A program made the translations under genes and the position numbers. From Amoebidium appalachense (lineage: Eukaryota > Ichthyosporea): DNA of 64,000 bases. Positions 53,278-64,000 of this stretch are shown here, one piece after another; position 1 is the first letter of the stretch; every line of letters begins with the position of its first letter. The DNA is taken from contig CAVNZM010000011.1 in NCBI GenBank assembly GCA_963693365.1, positions 8,432,001-8,496,000 on the forward strand. Reading direction: 5' to 3'. A model generated the notes under the pieces. The model did no database searches, was not told the origin of the DNA, and worked only from the letters and a program-made list of their open reading frames with translations.

Positions 53278-56200
53278 GGGGGGGGGGGGGGGGGGGGGGG
53301 GGGGCAAGCTTCTGCCAAGCAGAATGGGAGTAGGGGCCAGTGATTGCAAGGGATGCAGGGGGGGGGGGGGGGGGGGGGGGGAGAGACACCACCGTCGGGG
53401 TTGAAGGTAGAGAGGGCAAGAGGCCCGGGGTGGGGTGGGGGGGGGGGGGGGGGGGGACAGTAGGTGCCATATGGAGGGCTGTCCCATGGTTTGGGGGGAG
53501 GGGGAGTGGGGAAGGATCGTGGGCACATGGGTTTGGGGGGAAGGCAGAGAGGGGGAAAGGATTGTGATCACAAGGGTTTAGGGGGAGGAAGGGGGAAGGA
53601 TTGTAGGTACATGGGTTTAGGGGGGAGGGGGGGGGAAGATTTTGGGGGAAAGGGAGGCCTGGGGAAAGTATGTGGGCACATGGGTTTGGGGGGAAGGAGG
53701 GGGAAGGGTTTTGGGGGAGAGGGAGGGGAAAGTATGTGGGCACATGGGTTTGGGGGGAGGGAGGGGGAAAGGATTGTGTGGGCACTGAAGTCTCGTGAAG
53801 GGCCATGTGGTAAGGGAAGCTAGAACATGCATGGCTGCTCGGAGATGCCCTCTCACACAGTGCGGCACCCCAGAGATCCGGGCGCAGGTATTTACACGGG
53901 ACTGCAGCCACCAGGAGATTGAGCCCGTGATCCAGCGCATCTCTGCCACCACGGCGGCGCTCAACAGCAAGGGCCCGGCCTTCTTCTACACAGATCGGTG
54001 CTGCCAAGACCGGGCGTTTGTTGAGCGCATGTTTCCAACCCTAGCCCGGCCAAAATGCCCCGTCCGTCTGAACGAGGCTGCGCTGGTAAGCGTGACGGAC
54101 GGTCTGCCTGGGCTGGAGCTGCCGGCCAACTACCCTAAGCCGGTGTACACCGACTGCCAGGGGGCGGTGGTGGCTACAGCGGCCATTCGTGCCGACCTGG
54201 AGGGGCAGCAGCACCGCGTGGTGGGGCTGGACTGCGAGTGGGTCTATCGGGTGGGCCAGGCGCGGTCCAAGGTTTGCACGCTGCAGATTGCCACCGCACG
54301 GGCCGTGTACATCTTCCACTTGGCACGCATGGGCCCCAACCACAGCCCGCCCGCGCGGCTGGTGGACGAGCTGATTGCGCTGCTTAGGGACCCCAGCATC
54401 ATCAAGGTGGGCAAGCAGATCGGCACGGACTCGGCCCACCTCAACAAGGACTACGGCACCCCTGTGGCCAGCTATCTGGAGCTGGGCCGGTTCTGCTATG
54501 CCCGTGCAGCTATCACCTCTGCGGCCCGGGGCTTGGCCGACATCACTGCCCAGGTCATAGGCAAGAAGCTGCCCAAGCCGGCACTTGTTCGATGCTCCAA
54601 CTGGCACGAGCCGCTATCAGAGGTGCAGGCCACCTACGCTGCCCTTGATGCATATGCGTCCCTGCAGGTCTACTCGGCCGTGGTCGATAGGCCAAACCTG
54701 TCAGGTGTGTATCCCACCTGCTTTTTGCCCCAGTGCTTATGTGCTTATGCCAGATATAGAAAGATTGTGGGCCCCCCAGAGGAGAGGGGAGGGGGAGGAG
54801 GGGGGGGGGGGGGGGGGGGGGGCGGGGTGGCTGACCACATGGGCCAGTGTTCCAGTTGTGTTATGCTGGGTGTCGGGTGGCTATCAAAGGAGGGGGTGAT
54901 TGGTGGTGGTGGTGGTGGTGGTGGGGGGGGGGGGGGGGGGGGGGGGGGGGGGCTATAGCACTGTTAACACGTGCAAGTGCCACACAAGCTGGGCACTGGG
55001 AGAGGGGGGGGGGGGAGGGAGAAGGGGGGGGGGGGGGGGGGGGGGAAGGGGGTTGCTAAGGAATATGCATTTGATTTTTGTGGAGCGAAGAGAAAAACGT
55101 TGGTGCTGTGGCTTTTTGGCTGAGTTTTTTGCTTCCCTCTATGACATGCAGCGCGGCTTCATGCAAAGGCACTCGGTGAAGGGGTTGAGATTGTGCCCCG
55201 GCGGGGCCCACATGCTGCAGCAGCCACCGGGGTGGTGCTGGCTGTGCAGCCGGAGCGCTGGGGGGGCATGAAGGTGGGCAAGAAGCATGCAGTGGTGCGG
55301 GTGGATCAGGTGCTGTCGCCGGCCATGCAGGTGCCCTTTGGCCCCGACAAGGGCAAGACCCTGGGAGAGCTGGGCCCGCCGCCCTTTGAGCTGATGGTGC
55401 ACCTGCAGTGGCTACGGCCCATTCAGCCCCCACCGGACCCAGGTGCCGAGGTGCCGGTGGTCCCTGACCCAGCCCCTCCCCCTGCCAGTCCTCCCCCTGC
55501 CGAGCAGCAGCAACCCCTTGCCGGCCCACAGGCACCCCCCCAGGACCCCCAGGCAGCCCCGGGGGGCCTTGAGGCAGCCCCAGGGGGACCCGAGGCAGCT
55601 CCCAGAGAGGGCATGTTGGGCCAGGCACCGCCTGGGGAGGTGGTGTGGCAGACTGTGCTGAATGACGCCTTCCACTCCATTGCAAACACGGCGGACGGCA
55701 CGTACAAGTCACACCCCCGCAGGGCTGAGTACGCACGCTCACTCAGCGAGGCAATATTTGTGTGGAATGAAGAGGATTACGGACATGTGAAGGTGCCCCC
55801 CCCCCCTCCCCCCCCCCCAAAATAAAAAATAAAAAATAAAAATAAAAAAAACGGCAACAACAACATGCGTGACTGACGCGCACACACACATACACTCGTT
55901 AGCACACACTCACCATTCCACCCACAACCATGCACACCTTCGACAAAACTTCTGAGGGAAGAGAGAGAGCCTGAGCCTCAGAGAGAGGGGGGGGGCAAGG
56001 GGGGGGGGGGGGGGGGGGGGGGGGGGAGGGGGGGGGGGAGGGGGGAGGAGAGTGGGGGTTATTCATATGCCTAGAGAGAAATAATGTAGGGTTGTGGGGG
56101 GAAATAGCCACATGCATTTTTTACTTGTGTTGGGGGAGAAGATGGGGGGGGTGGAGGGGAGGGGTCCTACAATAACGGCAGGTATCAAAGTCTACCAAAC

Positions 56201-56611
56201 CCAAATTGCAGTGTGCGTAGTAAATTAATATTGGCATCCTGCCTCACAGGGGGTGCTGGAGCAGAAGGGCATCGACATTGAAACCGAGCTCAAGGGCGGC
56301 GACCTGAGCTACTTCATGGAGCGCATCCGGCGGGTTATTCCCGACCCATACACGCTGGTCTCGCGGCTGGTGGAGTTCAAAAACACCTACAAGGATGTGC
56401 CGCCCGGACCGGATGGCAAGCCTCTGTTCAAGAAGGATGGCTTTGAAAGACTCGAGGCAACAACCCCCCCCCCCCCCCCTCCCCCTGCAGGCGCCCAACA
56501 ACTCCACCACCACAGAAAAGATTCTTCGCTTATTTGTCATCCTTGGTTCATCTGCACACACACGCACACCCTAGCCTCCCCCCCCCCCCCCCCCCCCCCC
56601 CCCCCAAACAT

Positions 56612-56677
<66 letters not shown>

Positions 56678-56749
56678 CCCGCACGGCCCTTGCTGCCTAG
56701 CCAGTTGTTTTTTGCCTTTCCCTGCTCGTTTTTTTCCTTAGCAACCCCA

Positions 56750-56799
<50 letters not shown>

Positions 56800-58470
56800 A
56801 CACACACATACACACACACTACCACCACCACCACCCACCCATCTCTCTGATGTTTGCTTGTGCCCCCACAGTCGCTGCTCGAACACGCCCAAAATGGCTG
56901 TCTGTCGGACCCCCCCGGCCTGCCCCTCTACTACGAGACCACTGCCGACGCAGATGGGCTCATGCGCTACCGCTGCATCCGGGGCACCAACGAGGTGGAG
57001 GGGGCAGTGCACAACCCCCTGGCCACCCACTTTGGGGCCACACGCATGTCGCTGCGCCTGCTGGACGCCACCATGTCCAATAGGCGCCACCGCCACAACC
57101 TGCGTGCACACTACCGCAACCGCCTGGGTCAGGCATCGGGGCCCCCCCACTACAGCCCCTGGATTGTTGACGACATGGAGGCACTGGCGCTGATGCTGTA
57201 CGGCCATCACCTCGACCCCCAGTGGGTACCCGTAGGCTGCTACAAGCTACCGGAGGAGTACTTCAACTTTGCCCCGCTCTCCTGTGTGGCCAATGCCCCG
57301 GCGCAGGAGCCAGTTGCGGTGCCCGCACCCCCACCTCCGTCTGATAACATCGAGCCTGCAGCCAATGGCGTGATGGGCGGGCCAGAGGACTGTGAGGTCG
57401 AGGAGGGTGACGGTGCTGCCATGGGGGGGGGCAACCAGGTGGCGCGTGGTGCACCACAGCCGGACCCTGCACTGAGGGGCGACTACAAGTTCCTGGCGCA
57501 GAAGCAACATGTGGCCATCCCCTTCCTTCCGGTGCTTACCCCTCAGGAGCGCAAGCTATTCAGCACGCTGCTCCTGGGCACCTACAAGGCACATGCAAAG
57601 CCCAACGGCCAGCTGTTCGAGGCTTTGGCCCAAGACTTCAACAAGGCTGCCTCTGTGGCTGGGGGAATCTACATGAAGGATGCGGCCTACATCAAGAAGC
57701 ATTTCGACAAGTGGAAGACCTGGCAGACGGCACATGCACAGCGCTCCACACACGAGGGCCTGGCAGATCACCGCAAGCGTATGCGCGAGGAGAGGGCAGA
57801 CGCTGTGCCAGCAACCATACGGCCTGCCCCCTTGCCACCCCTCCCTGTTCCAGACGGTGTCGATGCAGGGGCGCAGCGTGAGCGGCCCTTGCCCATGCTA
57901 GTGGGCAAAAAGCATCGCAACATTGGCCCTGAGGGGCCCCTGCAGATGGATTTGCCGGTGCCCCCTCCTATGCAGCCACCCCAGAGAGCCCCCAAGACCT
58001 GCAAGACGTGTGGCCGCCAGGGCAAGGGCTGCCCCGGCTCCAATCGGGCCAAGAGCTGCCCACGTTGGGTTGCAGCCAATCAGGATGCCATGCCACCAGC
58101 ACCCGCGCTTGACATGCAGCAGGGCCATGTGCCGCACATGCCCCCTGCACCCCATCCAGGCCCGCACCACCCACATGGCTGGCCCCCACCGTGGGGCATC
58201 ATGCCGCCTCAGCCCGGCCCTGCCTTCCCCATGCCTGGGCTACTGCCGCAGCACGGTCCCCATCCTTACTTGGGCCATGTGGGCCAGCCCTCGGCTGGTG
58301 GGCAGTTCCCACCCCCTTCTCGTGCATCTGCTGTGCTGGGCCTGGCGTTGCCACCTGCTGGAGAGACGCAGCTGCAATGGCACGATCGAAAGCAAAGTAA
58401 TCGTGGCCGCAAGTCTGCAGGCAGCCAATCAGGATCTCAGAGTAGTCAGAGTAGCCAAACTAGTGTCTAA
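50573..58470 (+). CDS. DDE transposase-like protein with an embedded DEDDy 3'-5' exonuclease, 1,543 aa
   Basis: Six exons: 50573-51722, 52713-52903, 53861-54704, 55152-55792, 56250-56456, 56872-58470; phases agree throughout. Residues 1-30 are a basic GGAREGAGRKKK region. A DUF6729-like zinc-binding region (C207, C255xxC258) precedes the core. First DDE Asp: D418 in ADHTFQIGK. Second: D492 in FFYTDRCCQDRAF. A complete RNase D/WRN-type exonuclease follows, about 555-728: D571-C-E573 (Exo I), D637 and D644 (Exo II), Y706...D710 (Exo III, DEDDy). A Pro/Ala-rich linker follows, then the third DDE residue E1054 in RGTNEVEG, with GATRMSLRLLD and NRRHRHN as in KDZ-like transposases. The C-terminus has an acidic/Pro-rich part and a zinc knuckle CKTCGRQGKGCP (from C1388). 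Introns 1 and 5 appear to be GC-AG. No flanking TIRs were found, so it may be domesticated. Confidence 0.8.
51840..52560 (+). repeat. Poly-G and (GGT)n blocks in intron 1 of the DDE/exonuclease gene
   Basis: Long G runs at about 51979-52050, 52105-52137, 52288-52327 and 52509-52553 alternate with TGG/GGT repeats and short GT runs. In this plus-strand gene the G tracts lie on the sense strand, whereas the minus-strand genes have C on the sense strand. Confidence 0.9.
53510..53775 (+). repeat. G-rich minisatellite in intron 2 of the DDE/exonuclease gene
   Basis: About seven irregular units of roughly 35-45 bp with the core GGGCACATGGGTTTGGGGGG followed by (A/G)GG-rich sequence and GGATTGTG. 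The units vary, so this is an old tandem array. Confidence 0.75.
56625..56673 (+). repeat. (AC)n-(GA)n microsatellite in intron 5 of the DDE/exonuclease gene
   Basis: CACACACACACA passes directly into about 48 bp of GA repeat. Poly-C runs lie on both sides (56579-56605, 56752-56785). Confidence 0.9.
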
Positions 58471-58555
58471 TATTGGAATGTACACCAATGTAACGGATCT
58501 CATATGTGTTGTAGTGCTTCAAGTTATACCTGTTCTTCGTACAGTCATGTTAGGG

Positions 58556-58590
<35 letters not shown>

Positions 58591-58816
58591 CTAGCTTTCA
58601 TTCCGAAGTTTACTGTAAAGAATTAAAATTTAGAATCTGAGTAATAGTACAGAGCCTTTGCACTTTTCTCTGTTTGTTAGGAATTCTTTGTGATCGAGAG
58701 TATGGTGTGTTAGACTATTGGTGTTAATGTGTCCTGGAAGGTGTATAATGTCTGCTGGCCGTAGTCAGTATCTATTTTTAGGTATATAGTATATTTTTAA
58801 ATGTTGGCCGCTGGCC

Positions 58817-58836
58817 AATAAATAGCAAATAATAAA
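58817..58836 (+). terminator. Candidate polyadenylation signals
   Basis: Two AATAAA hexamers (58817-58822 and 58831-58836) lie about 350 bp after the stop codon of the DDE/exonuclease gene, in an AT-rich stretch. They are the first such hexamers downstream. Confidence 0.5.
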
Positions 58837-58914
58837 CACACGATAAAGTCAACAGCGTGCCAAAAAACTAATCCCCAGCGAGCGCACCCAGTGATGTGTG
58901 TGTGTGTGTGTGTG

Positions 58915-58981
<67 letters not shown>

Positions 58982-59958
58982 CGCGTGCGTGCGTGTGTGT
59001 GTGTGTGTGCGTGCGTGCGTGCGTGTGTGCGTGTGTGCGTGTGTGCGTGTGTGCGTGTGTGTGTGTGAGTGTGTGTGTGTGTGTGTGTATGTGTGGTGTG
59101 GTGTGTGCGCGGCTTGTACATATGTACGTGTTCATGTGCACCTGTGTCGGACCTACGAAGTACATGAAAGTAAATTTTGACAGCATCGATCTGCCGGTGT
59201 GTATGTGTATGTGTGCCAGTGCAGCAGGTGTGCCTTGTAACTGATAGCTTCGCATTTTACGTGTGTGTATATATAGTAGTACGCATAGACACTTGCTGAT
59301 CATTCGGATCGACATTAATATTTAATCTGTCGGTCCTCGGTTTTTTGAGTGAATGATGATCAAGTGTAAGAGCATTCACTTGGCAAGTATTAATGTTGCA
59401 GAGGCTAGCTGCAGCTGCAAGCGTCGGATGCACACTGACAATTGTCTTTTCAGCGAGTCTAACCTGCAGGCAGCAGCTGCACACATATAGGGTTGTTATC
59501 TTGCGGCACATGCACGGTGATCATTTCAGAGTAATAGAGTTCAGAGCAATGAAAATAATGAAAATAACTAAACTTTGTGACTACTTTAAAGTTGCTGAGA
59601 TCATACGTGGTGCAAGCTGCACTATGAACACATGTATAGTGCTAGTAATTAATACATTTTTGTTGCCTTCTGCAGGGTTATCGTAGCTACGTCACGGCCT
59701 GCACTCAGGGGGGGGGAGGGGGGGGAGAGGGGGGATGATTCGAAGGGGGTATAAATAAGAACATGCACCTAAAGGTCTTTCCCGTGGATCCTCCCCCCTC
59801 CCCCCCCCCCCCCCCCACCTCTCCCTCCCCCGGGGCCCCATACTATGATATCTAGGCCCAATATTATATGCCCCCTTCCCCCCCCCCCCCCCCTCCCCTC
59901 TCCGGATCCCCGGACCCCACTTCCCTACCCGGAGGCTCAAGAGCTCCCCCCTTCCCCT

Positions 59959-59994
<36 letters not shown>

Positions 59995-60314
59995 GGCTTA
60001 CGGGGGCCCTTCTTCATCGAGGGGGAGGGGGTGGGGGTGGGGGGGGGTGGGGGGAGGGGGTGGGGGGGAGGGAAGTGGAAGGCGGGGGTGGATGCATGTC
60101 AGCCTAGGTGAATTCAATTGTTTAACTCCAGTGTGCAGGACTGGTCTGAAGGCTTAAGAAAACAACGAGGAAATGGGGTCCAGTGGAGGTGGTGGTGGTG
60201 TTCTGTGTGTGTGTGTACACGTGCACGTATGTGTGTGGTTTTTTTAAGGGGTGAGTGGTGGTGGTGGTGGTGGTGGTGGTCACCGTGGTGGTGGTGTGTG
60301 TGTCTGGTGTGTGT

Positions 60315-60367
<53 letters not shown>

Positions 60368-61794
60368 TAGAAAGAAAAACTGCTCGTGGGTCACTGTTTT
60401 TCGTCACTGTATTTGTAACGGGCCGCTCATATTTATATAACTACTTTAATTTAAGTACACGTGTTCATTATCATATACGATGGCCAAATATAGAAATTTT
60501 GGCGTCGAAGTTCTTGGAGCTAAAAAAACGTTTAAAAGGGGGAAATAATAGCTTGGCCCCAAATTTACCTTGCCGTTTTTAGCGAATGTATTTTTTATTC
60601 ATGAGTTCTAGTGATTCAGTGAGTGCACGTGCCTGCCTCAGGCTGATCATGACAACTGCAACACACCATTCCTACATGGATATCAACCAAAAGAAAATAG
60701 TATATACTGTGGTGGTCTCCTAAACCTTGTGCGGCATGCGCATACATGATATTACAGTGACGCATGTGCATATTATTGTTCTGTACACCGGAGTGTGCCG
60801 GTGCACGTGGCTGTTTTGTGCACATGTTACAATAGCAGCACGATCTCCCTAAACTCCATGTTTACACATCCCTCACCCTGGCTCTGCCTTGTCGGTGCTC
60901 CAAAACACACATACAAATCCCCCTAGACTCAGTGCCTGCACATGGTCGCATTCACGTGCAGGTCACGTGACACATGCGATGCCATACTGCCGTCTACAGC
61001 AACAACCACGGCAGCATGTATACCGGCCCAGCACGAAATATACTTATCGGCAGCCCACTGAACTCGCCCATTTTCTCTTTTTCATGTATGTCCCTCCTTT
61101 TTTGTAAAATCACCCTTTTTGGCCTCCCGGTAGTGGATTTTGCAGGATTTGACTTCTTTGAGGTCCAAAAACCTCAAATTTTCCCCGGCGGGGCCGGGGA
61201 GGGAGAATTCAAAAATTGCCCGCTCCTGATATGGTACCCGGGCCCACGGGACCCACACTCTATGTGTGCGCCTGCATGCATGTGACCGCCGCCTATCATC
61301 AGTTGGGCCGTGCTAACCTGTTTGTATGTACGTGAAACGGGCCCATTTATGATACCTGGAGCACGTCCATATGTACGTGAAACTGGCCCATGTTTGATTC
61401 AAGGGGCCCGGGGGAACACGTCCATTCCAACTTCAAAAACTGCTCACGTTCGATAAGTCTTGCGTGAACCTTCCCGTAATATTCAGGAAAACTGTGAATC
61501 CTAGGGTTCGTTTTTCACACGAACCGTTAGAGGTTTTGGGATACCTAAATGATAGACATCCCTTGAAATTGATGCAAAAGTTTAGGAGGTTTCCCACGTG
61601 CTGCTCAGGATCTGACCGGTGCCGCTTCTTAGCGAGGCGCTCTATAGTATTAGTATTGATGTATTGGCAGCAGTGAGGCGCTGTTACATACATATATGGA
61701 TGCTTCGAATTCAAATGTTACAGAAACATATATTCCTACTTTTTTTAATTATTCGTCTGCAAAAAATCGCACAGTGATTCGCGAACTTTTTGTT

Positions 61795-61833
<39 letters not shown>

Positions 61834-61966
61834 CGGTCCGTATCCCCTCCCCCCCCCCCCCCCCCCCCCCCCCCCTCACTTTCCCTCCCGCCTTCCCGAT
61901 CGAGGAGCTCTCACGGCCCCCCACCCCCCCTTACCCCTCCCGACCTAAACACACTCACAAACACGT

Positions 61967-62037
<71 letters not shown>

Positions 62038-62081
62038 AAAGCAATGTCATACACACACACACACACACACAAAAACAATGT

Positions 62082-62112
<31 letters not shown>

Positions 62113-62156
62113 CACTAAAGCAATGTCATACACACACACACACACACTAAACAATG

Positions 62157-62217
<61 letters not shown>

Positions 62218-62447
62218 TGTCACAAACACACACACAGGATATAGGAGGAATAACTGTTGCAACGAAGACGAAGAAGGGGAAAGAAACGGGGCCCGGGCTC
62301 TATTCATCCAAACACACAGCGGCTAAAGCTAAAGTTCAAACCAAAAAAAAAAAGGAAAAAGGTCCCCACAAGCACCTAAACTTAGTACATTACAGAATGA
62401 AACGTAAACTTTCCCGAATACGAAAAAAGCGCCGGGGAGGGGGGAAA

Positions 62448-62484
<37 letters not shown>

Positions 62485-62785
62485 TCCGGTGTGGATAAAA
62501 AAGGTAAAGATATAGAGGGAAGAAAACTCAGCGTCGCGTTGCTTGACTCACCAGACGACTTTTTCAAGCTTCAATTTCTATCAAAATCGTGACCGTAAGA
62601 AGAAATATCATTTACGTACCAGACGATCACGTGACTACTACTGATATAATTACAGAATATTTATTAGAGTCGAATACAAACTATTGGAGCTAGCTACGTT
62701 AAAGAAACTTTCTTCTACAAACCCGGGCTTACATGTAGTAATACAAAATTTTGGTACACCAAAAGTACAGACTAATCAGGGCTAG
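58837..62785. other. Spacer with microsatellites, no gene recognised
   Basis: (GT)n with GCGC interruptions at 58888-59095; C-rich and poly-C runs 59790-59992; (GGT)n and poly-G 60188-60366; AT-rich unique sequence 60.4-61.8 kb; poly-C 61797-61875; (AC)n 61968-62220; poly-G 62446-62481. At about 61,320-61,430 a GTACGTGAAAC(G/T)GGCCCAT phrase ending AACACGTCCA/AGCACGTCCA is tandemly repeated. A 93-codon minus frame (61433-61714) is open but has no recognisable family. Confidence 0.5.
61968..62220 (+). repeat. (AC)n array with repeated AAxCAATGTCA spacers
   Basis: Blocks of (AC)n are separated by CTAAAGCAATGTCATAC, AAAAACAATGTCAC, CTAAAGCAATGTCATAC and CTAAACAATGTCAC. The ordered spacers make this a higher-order array rather than a simple microsatellite. 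Confidence 0.85.
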
Positions 62786-63955
62786 GCACTTGTCAGCAGC
62801 GACACACATGGTGGCCCGCTGAAGATAGAGTTCCCCGCTCCCCGCTCGGTCCACGGTGTTCGCGTCGAGGGCGCGAGGGTGCATTCCGTGTACGACGTGT
62901 CAGAGGGCTCCAACAGATTGGTGCTGGGGCTGTCGTTCCTCGACTCGCCAGATGGCCACCACCCGGGCTCGTGGACACGTTCGACTGCAGACATCTACGT
63001 GCCGGTCGGGCACTATACAATCGGCGCCCTGTGCGCTGAATTGGAGGCCCGTCTAGATCAGGCCATCGCCGATTGCTACAAGCCCTCGTACAACATTGAT
63101 GACATCGCAGACCTCCTCGACGTGTTCCCGGATGCAGTCCCGTACTACGCAAAGGTCACACACACGGCCGTCATCAAGGCCGCCGCCGAGCGCAATGGCG
63201 AGGCATGGACCCGCCAGGAAGACTTCCTCGCAAAGGACAGGTGGGCGCCGCGCACGTCGGGCCCCGCCGATCACCTGGCCCACGAGGTGCTGCAGCTGGC
63301 GCAGATACACTATCGGGAGAACCCTTGGGCATGTCGAGAGCTGGCAAACGAGCGTGACCCACACAACCGCTTCAAGTGGCCGTTCCACCACACGCTCTAC
63401 TCGTTCATGTCCCCGTCACAGCTGGCGATTCCCGATCGCCTGGTCATCAGCATCCACCACCACAAGACACTCACACCCGACGTCGTCAAGCACTGGGCCC
63501 CATATGCAACTGTCCCTACGTTTACCCTTGATGTCCCACGCGGCCTTGCGCGCGTCCTGGGTTTCGAGGTCGGCGGCCACGTCAGTCACAGCCTCACCAG
63601 CGGGTTGCCCCCGCTTGCAAGATACTTTGACGGCCGCGACCACGCTCCAGTGGCCGAAGGCGACCAGCAGCTTCCCTGCGCCGCAGACAACATCCAGTGC
63701 ATCGTCGGGTGCATGCCTCCCCTGGCGCCTCGGGGCACGCTGCTGGTCAACGTCATGCACGGCGAGACAAGCCTGCAGGGCCGCATCGTGTCCGCGGGTG
63801 TTCACGGCGCCGCCTGCGGCATCAGTGAAGACCTACAAGCGTCGCCGCAGATAGCCACGTCGCTCGAGCACGTCGCTGGGCTGCGTGTGGCGGTCGTGGA
63901 TGAGATGGGGTACAGGGTCGGTGGTCGCTTCACCGTCCTAGTTGGGATCAAATAG
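62786..63955 (+). CDS. Polinton/Maverick-type virion-associated protein-like frame
   Basis: An uninterrupted 389-codon frame follows the stop at 62783-62785 and ends at TAG (63953-63955). It is intronless and GC-rich, unlike the flanking AT-rich DNA. It has no ATG near the expected N-terminus; the only early Met codons are out of frame or alternative. So the start is a splice acceptor (TTGTCAG at about 62796), a non-ATG codon, or lost. The layout matches capsid-associated proteins of Polintons and related viruses: an N-terminal strand region, then VPVGHYTIGALCAELEARL (a PxGxYxIxxLxxxLN-like motif), then LDVPRGLARVLGFEVGG (an LGF motif), then a C-terminal LRVAVVDEMGYRVGGRFTVL strand pair. I recognise the pattern, not a specific protein. 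It is an endogenised viral or transposon gene, possibly a lone fragment. Alternative: an unrelated host gene. Confidence 0.45.
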   Translation, partial: ALVSSDTHGGPLKIEFPAPRSVHGVRVEGARVHSVYDVSEGSNRLVLGLSFLDSPDGHHPGSWTRSTADIYVPVGHYTIGALCAELEARLDQAIADCYKPSYNIDDIADLLDVFPDAVPYYAKVTHTAVIKAAAERNGEAWTRQEDFLAKDRWAPRTSGPADHLAHEVLQLAQIHYRENPWACRELANERDPHNRFKWPFHHTLYSFMSPSQLAIPDRLVISIHHHKTLTPDVVKHWAPYATVPTFTLDVPRGLARVLGFEVGGHVSHSLTSGLPPLARYFDGRDHAPVAEGDQQLPCAADNIQCIVGCMPPLAPRGTLLVNVMHGETSLQGRIVSAGVHGAACGISEDLQASPQIATSLEHVAGLRVAVVDEMGYRVGGRFTVLVGIK

Positions 63956-64000
63956 CCGCTCGCGGTCTTTGGGTTGGAGGTAATGCTGGTGTCTCACAGT

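Noticed and set aside
54041-54607. 188-codon minus-strand frame in the exonuclease region
   Set aside because: It is the antisense of a GC-rich coding exon. The plus strand carries recognisable catalytic motifs and the minus strand carries none.
61433-61714. 93-codon minus-strand frame
   Set aside because: Unique sequence, but no family motif, no splice context and no neighbouring exons were found. Too weak to call a gene.
63096-63854. Second plus-strand frame of 252 codons inside the Polinton-like gene
   Set aside because: A Ser/Arg/Thr-rich off-frame reading of GC-rich coding DNA, with no motifs.

Overview
The window is nuclear DNA of a eukaryote with a large, repeat-rich genome. Exons are short, most introns are 0.3-1.2 kb, and almost every intron and spacer carries long (GT)n/(AC)n, (CT)n/(GA)n or poly-G/poly-C tracts. 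The genes are a TH1-tailed class I myosin, a HIP1R/Sla2-type endocytic adaptor, KCTD-like BTB/beta-propeller proteins and a secreted PAN/EGF protein. This set points to a unicellular relative of animals, an early-branching animal or another opisthokont/amoebozoan-grade lineage; the sequence does not settle which. Most open frames in the window are translated microsatellites (Cys-Val, Thr-His, Arg-Glu, Gly or Pro runs) and are not genes.

Left to right: (1) 1-2,161, minus, the 5' end of a HIP1R/Sla2-like ANTH adaptor that runs off the left edge and has a decayed duplicate of one ANTH exon. (2) 4,225-13,590, three copies of one BTB/WD-like gene (A minus, B plus, C minus). All carry frame-breaking lesions; C is nearly intact, A and B start head to head 327 bp apart, and B contains a 39-bp hairpin insertion. 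(3) 14.4-17.4 kb, nested mobile DNA: SINE-like direct repeats, a 0.3-kb repeat family and, inside it, a 1,440-bp non-autonomous piggyBac-type element with perfect 15-bp TIRs and TTAA target duplications. (4) 18,253-39,348, minus, a class I myosin gene of about 30 exons, modelled almost completely. (5) 42,052-46,909, minus, a complete 8-exon secreted protein (signal peptide, PAN, PAN, EGF-like, EGF, calcium-binding EGF, PAN, PAN; 503 aa) with every intron in phase 1. (6) 50,573-58,470, plus, a 6-exon gene for a 1,543-aa protein in which a DEDDy 3'-5' exonuclease domain lies between the second Asp and the Glu of a DDE transposase-like core. (7) 62,786-63,955, plus, an intronless GC-rich frame resembling a Polinton/Maverick-type virion protein.

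Two things stand out. The DDE/DEDDy chimera carries all recognisable catalytic residues of both nucleases and is the best candidate for an undescribed system. Separately, microsatellites in the introns are anchored at splice sites: in gene sense the donor GT opens a (GT)n tract in at least six myosin introns and all three BTB copies, and the acceptor AG closes a (CA)n tract in about eight myosin introns and one PAN/EGF intron. At least two introns have both, so their ends are complementary.

All exon boundaries were inferred by eye from frame, splice dinucleotides and family motifs. No alignment or search was run.
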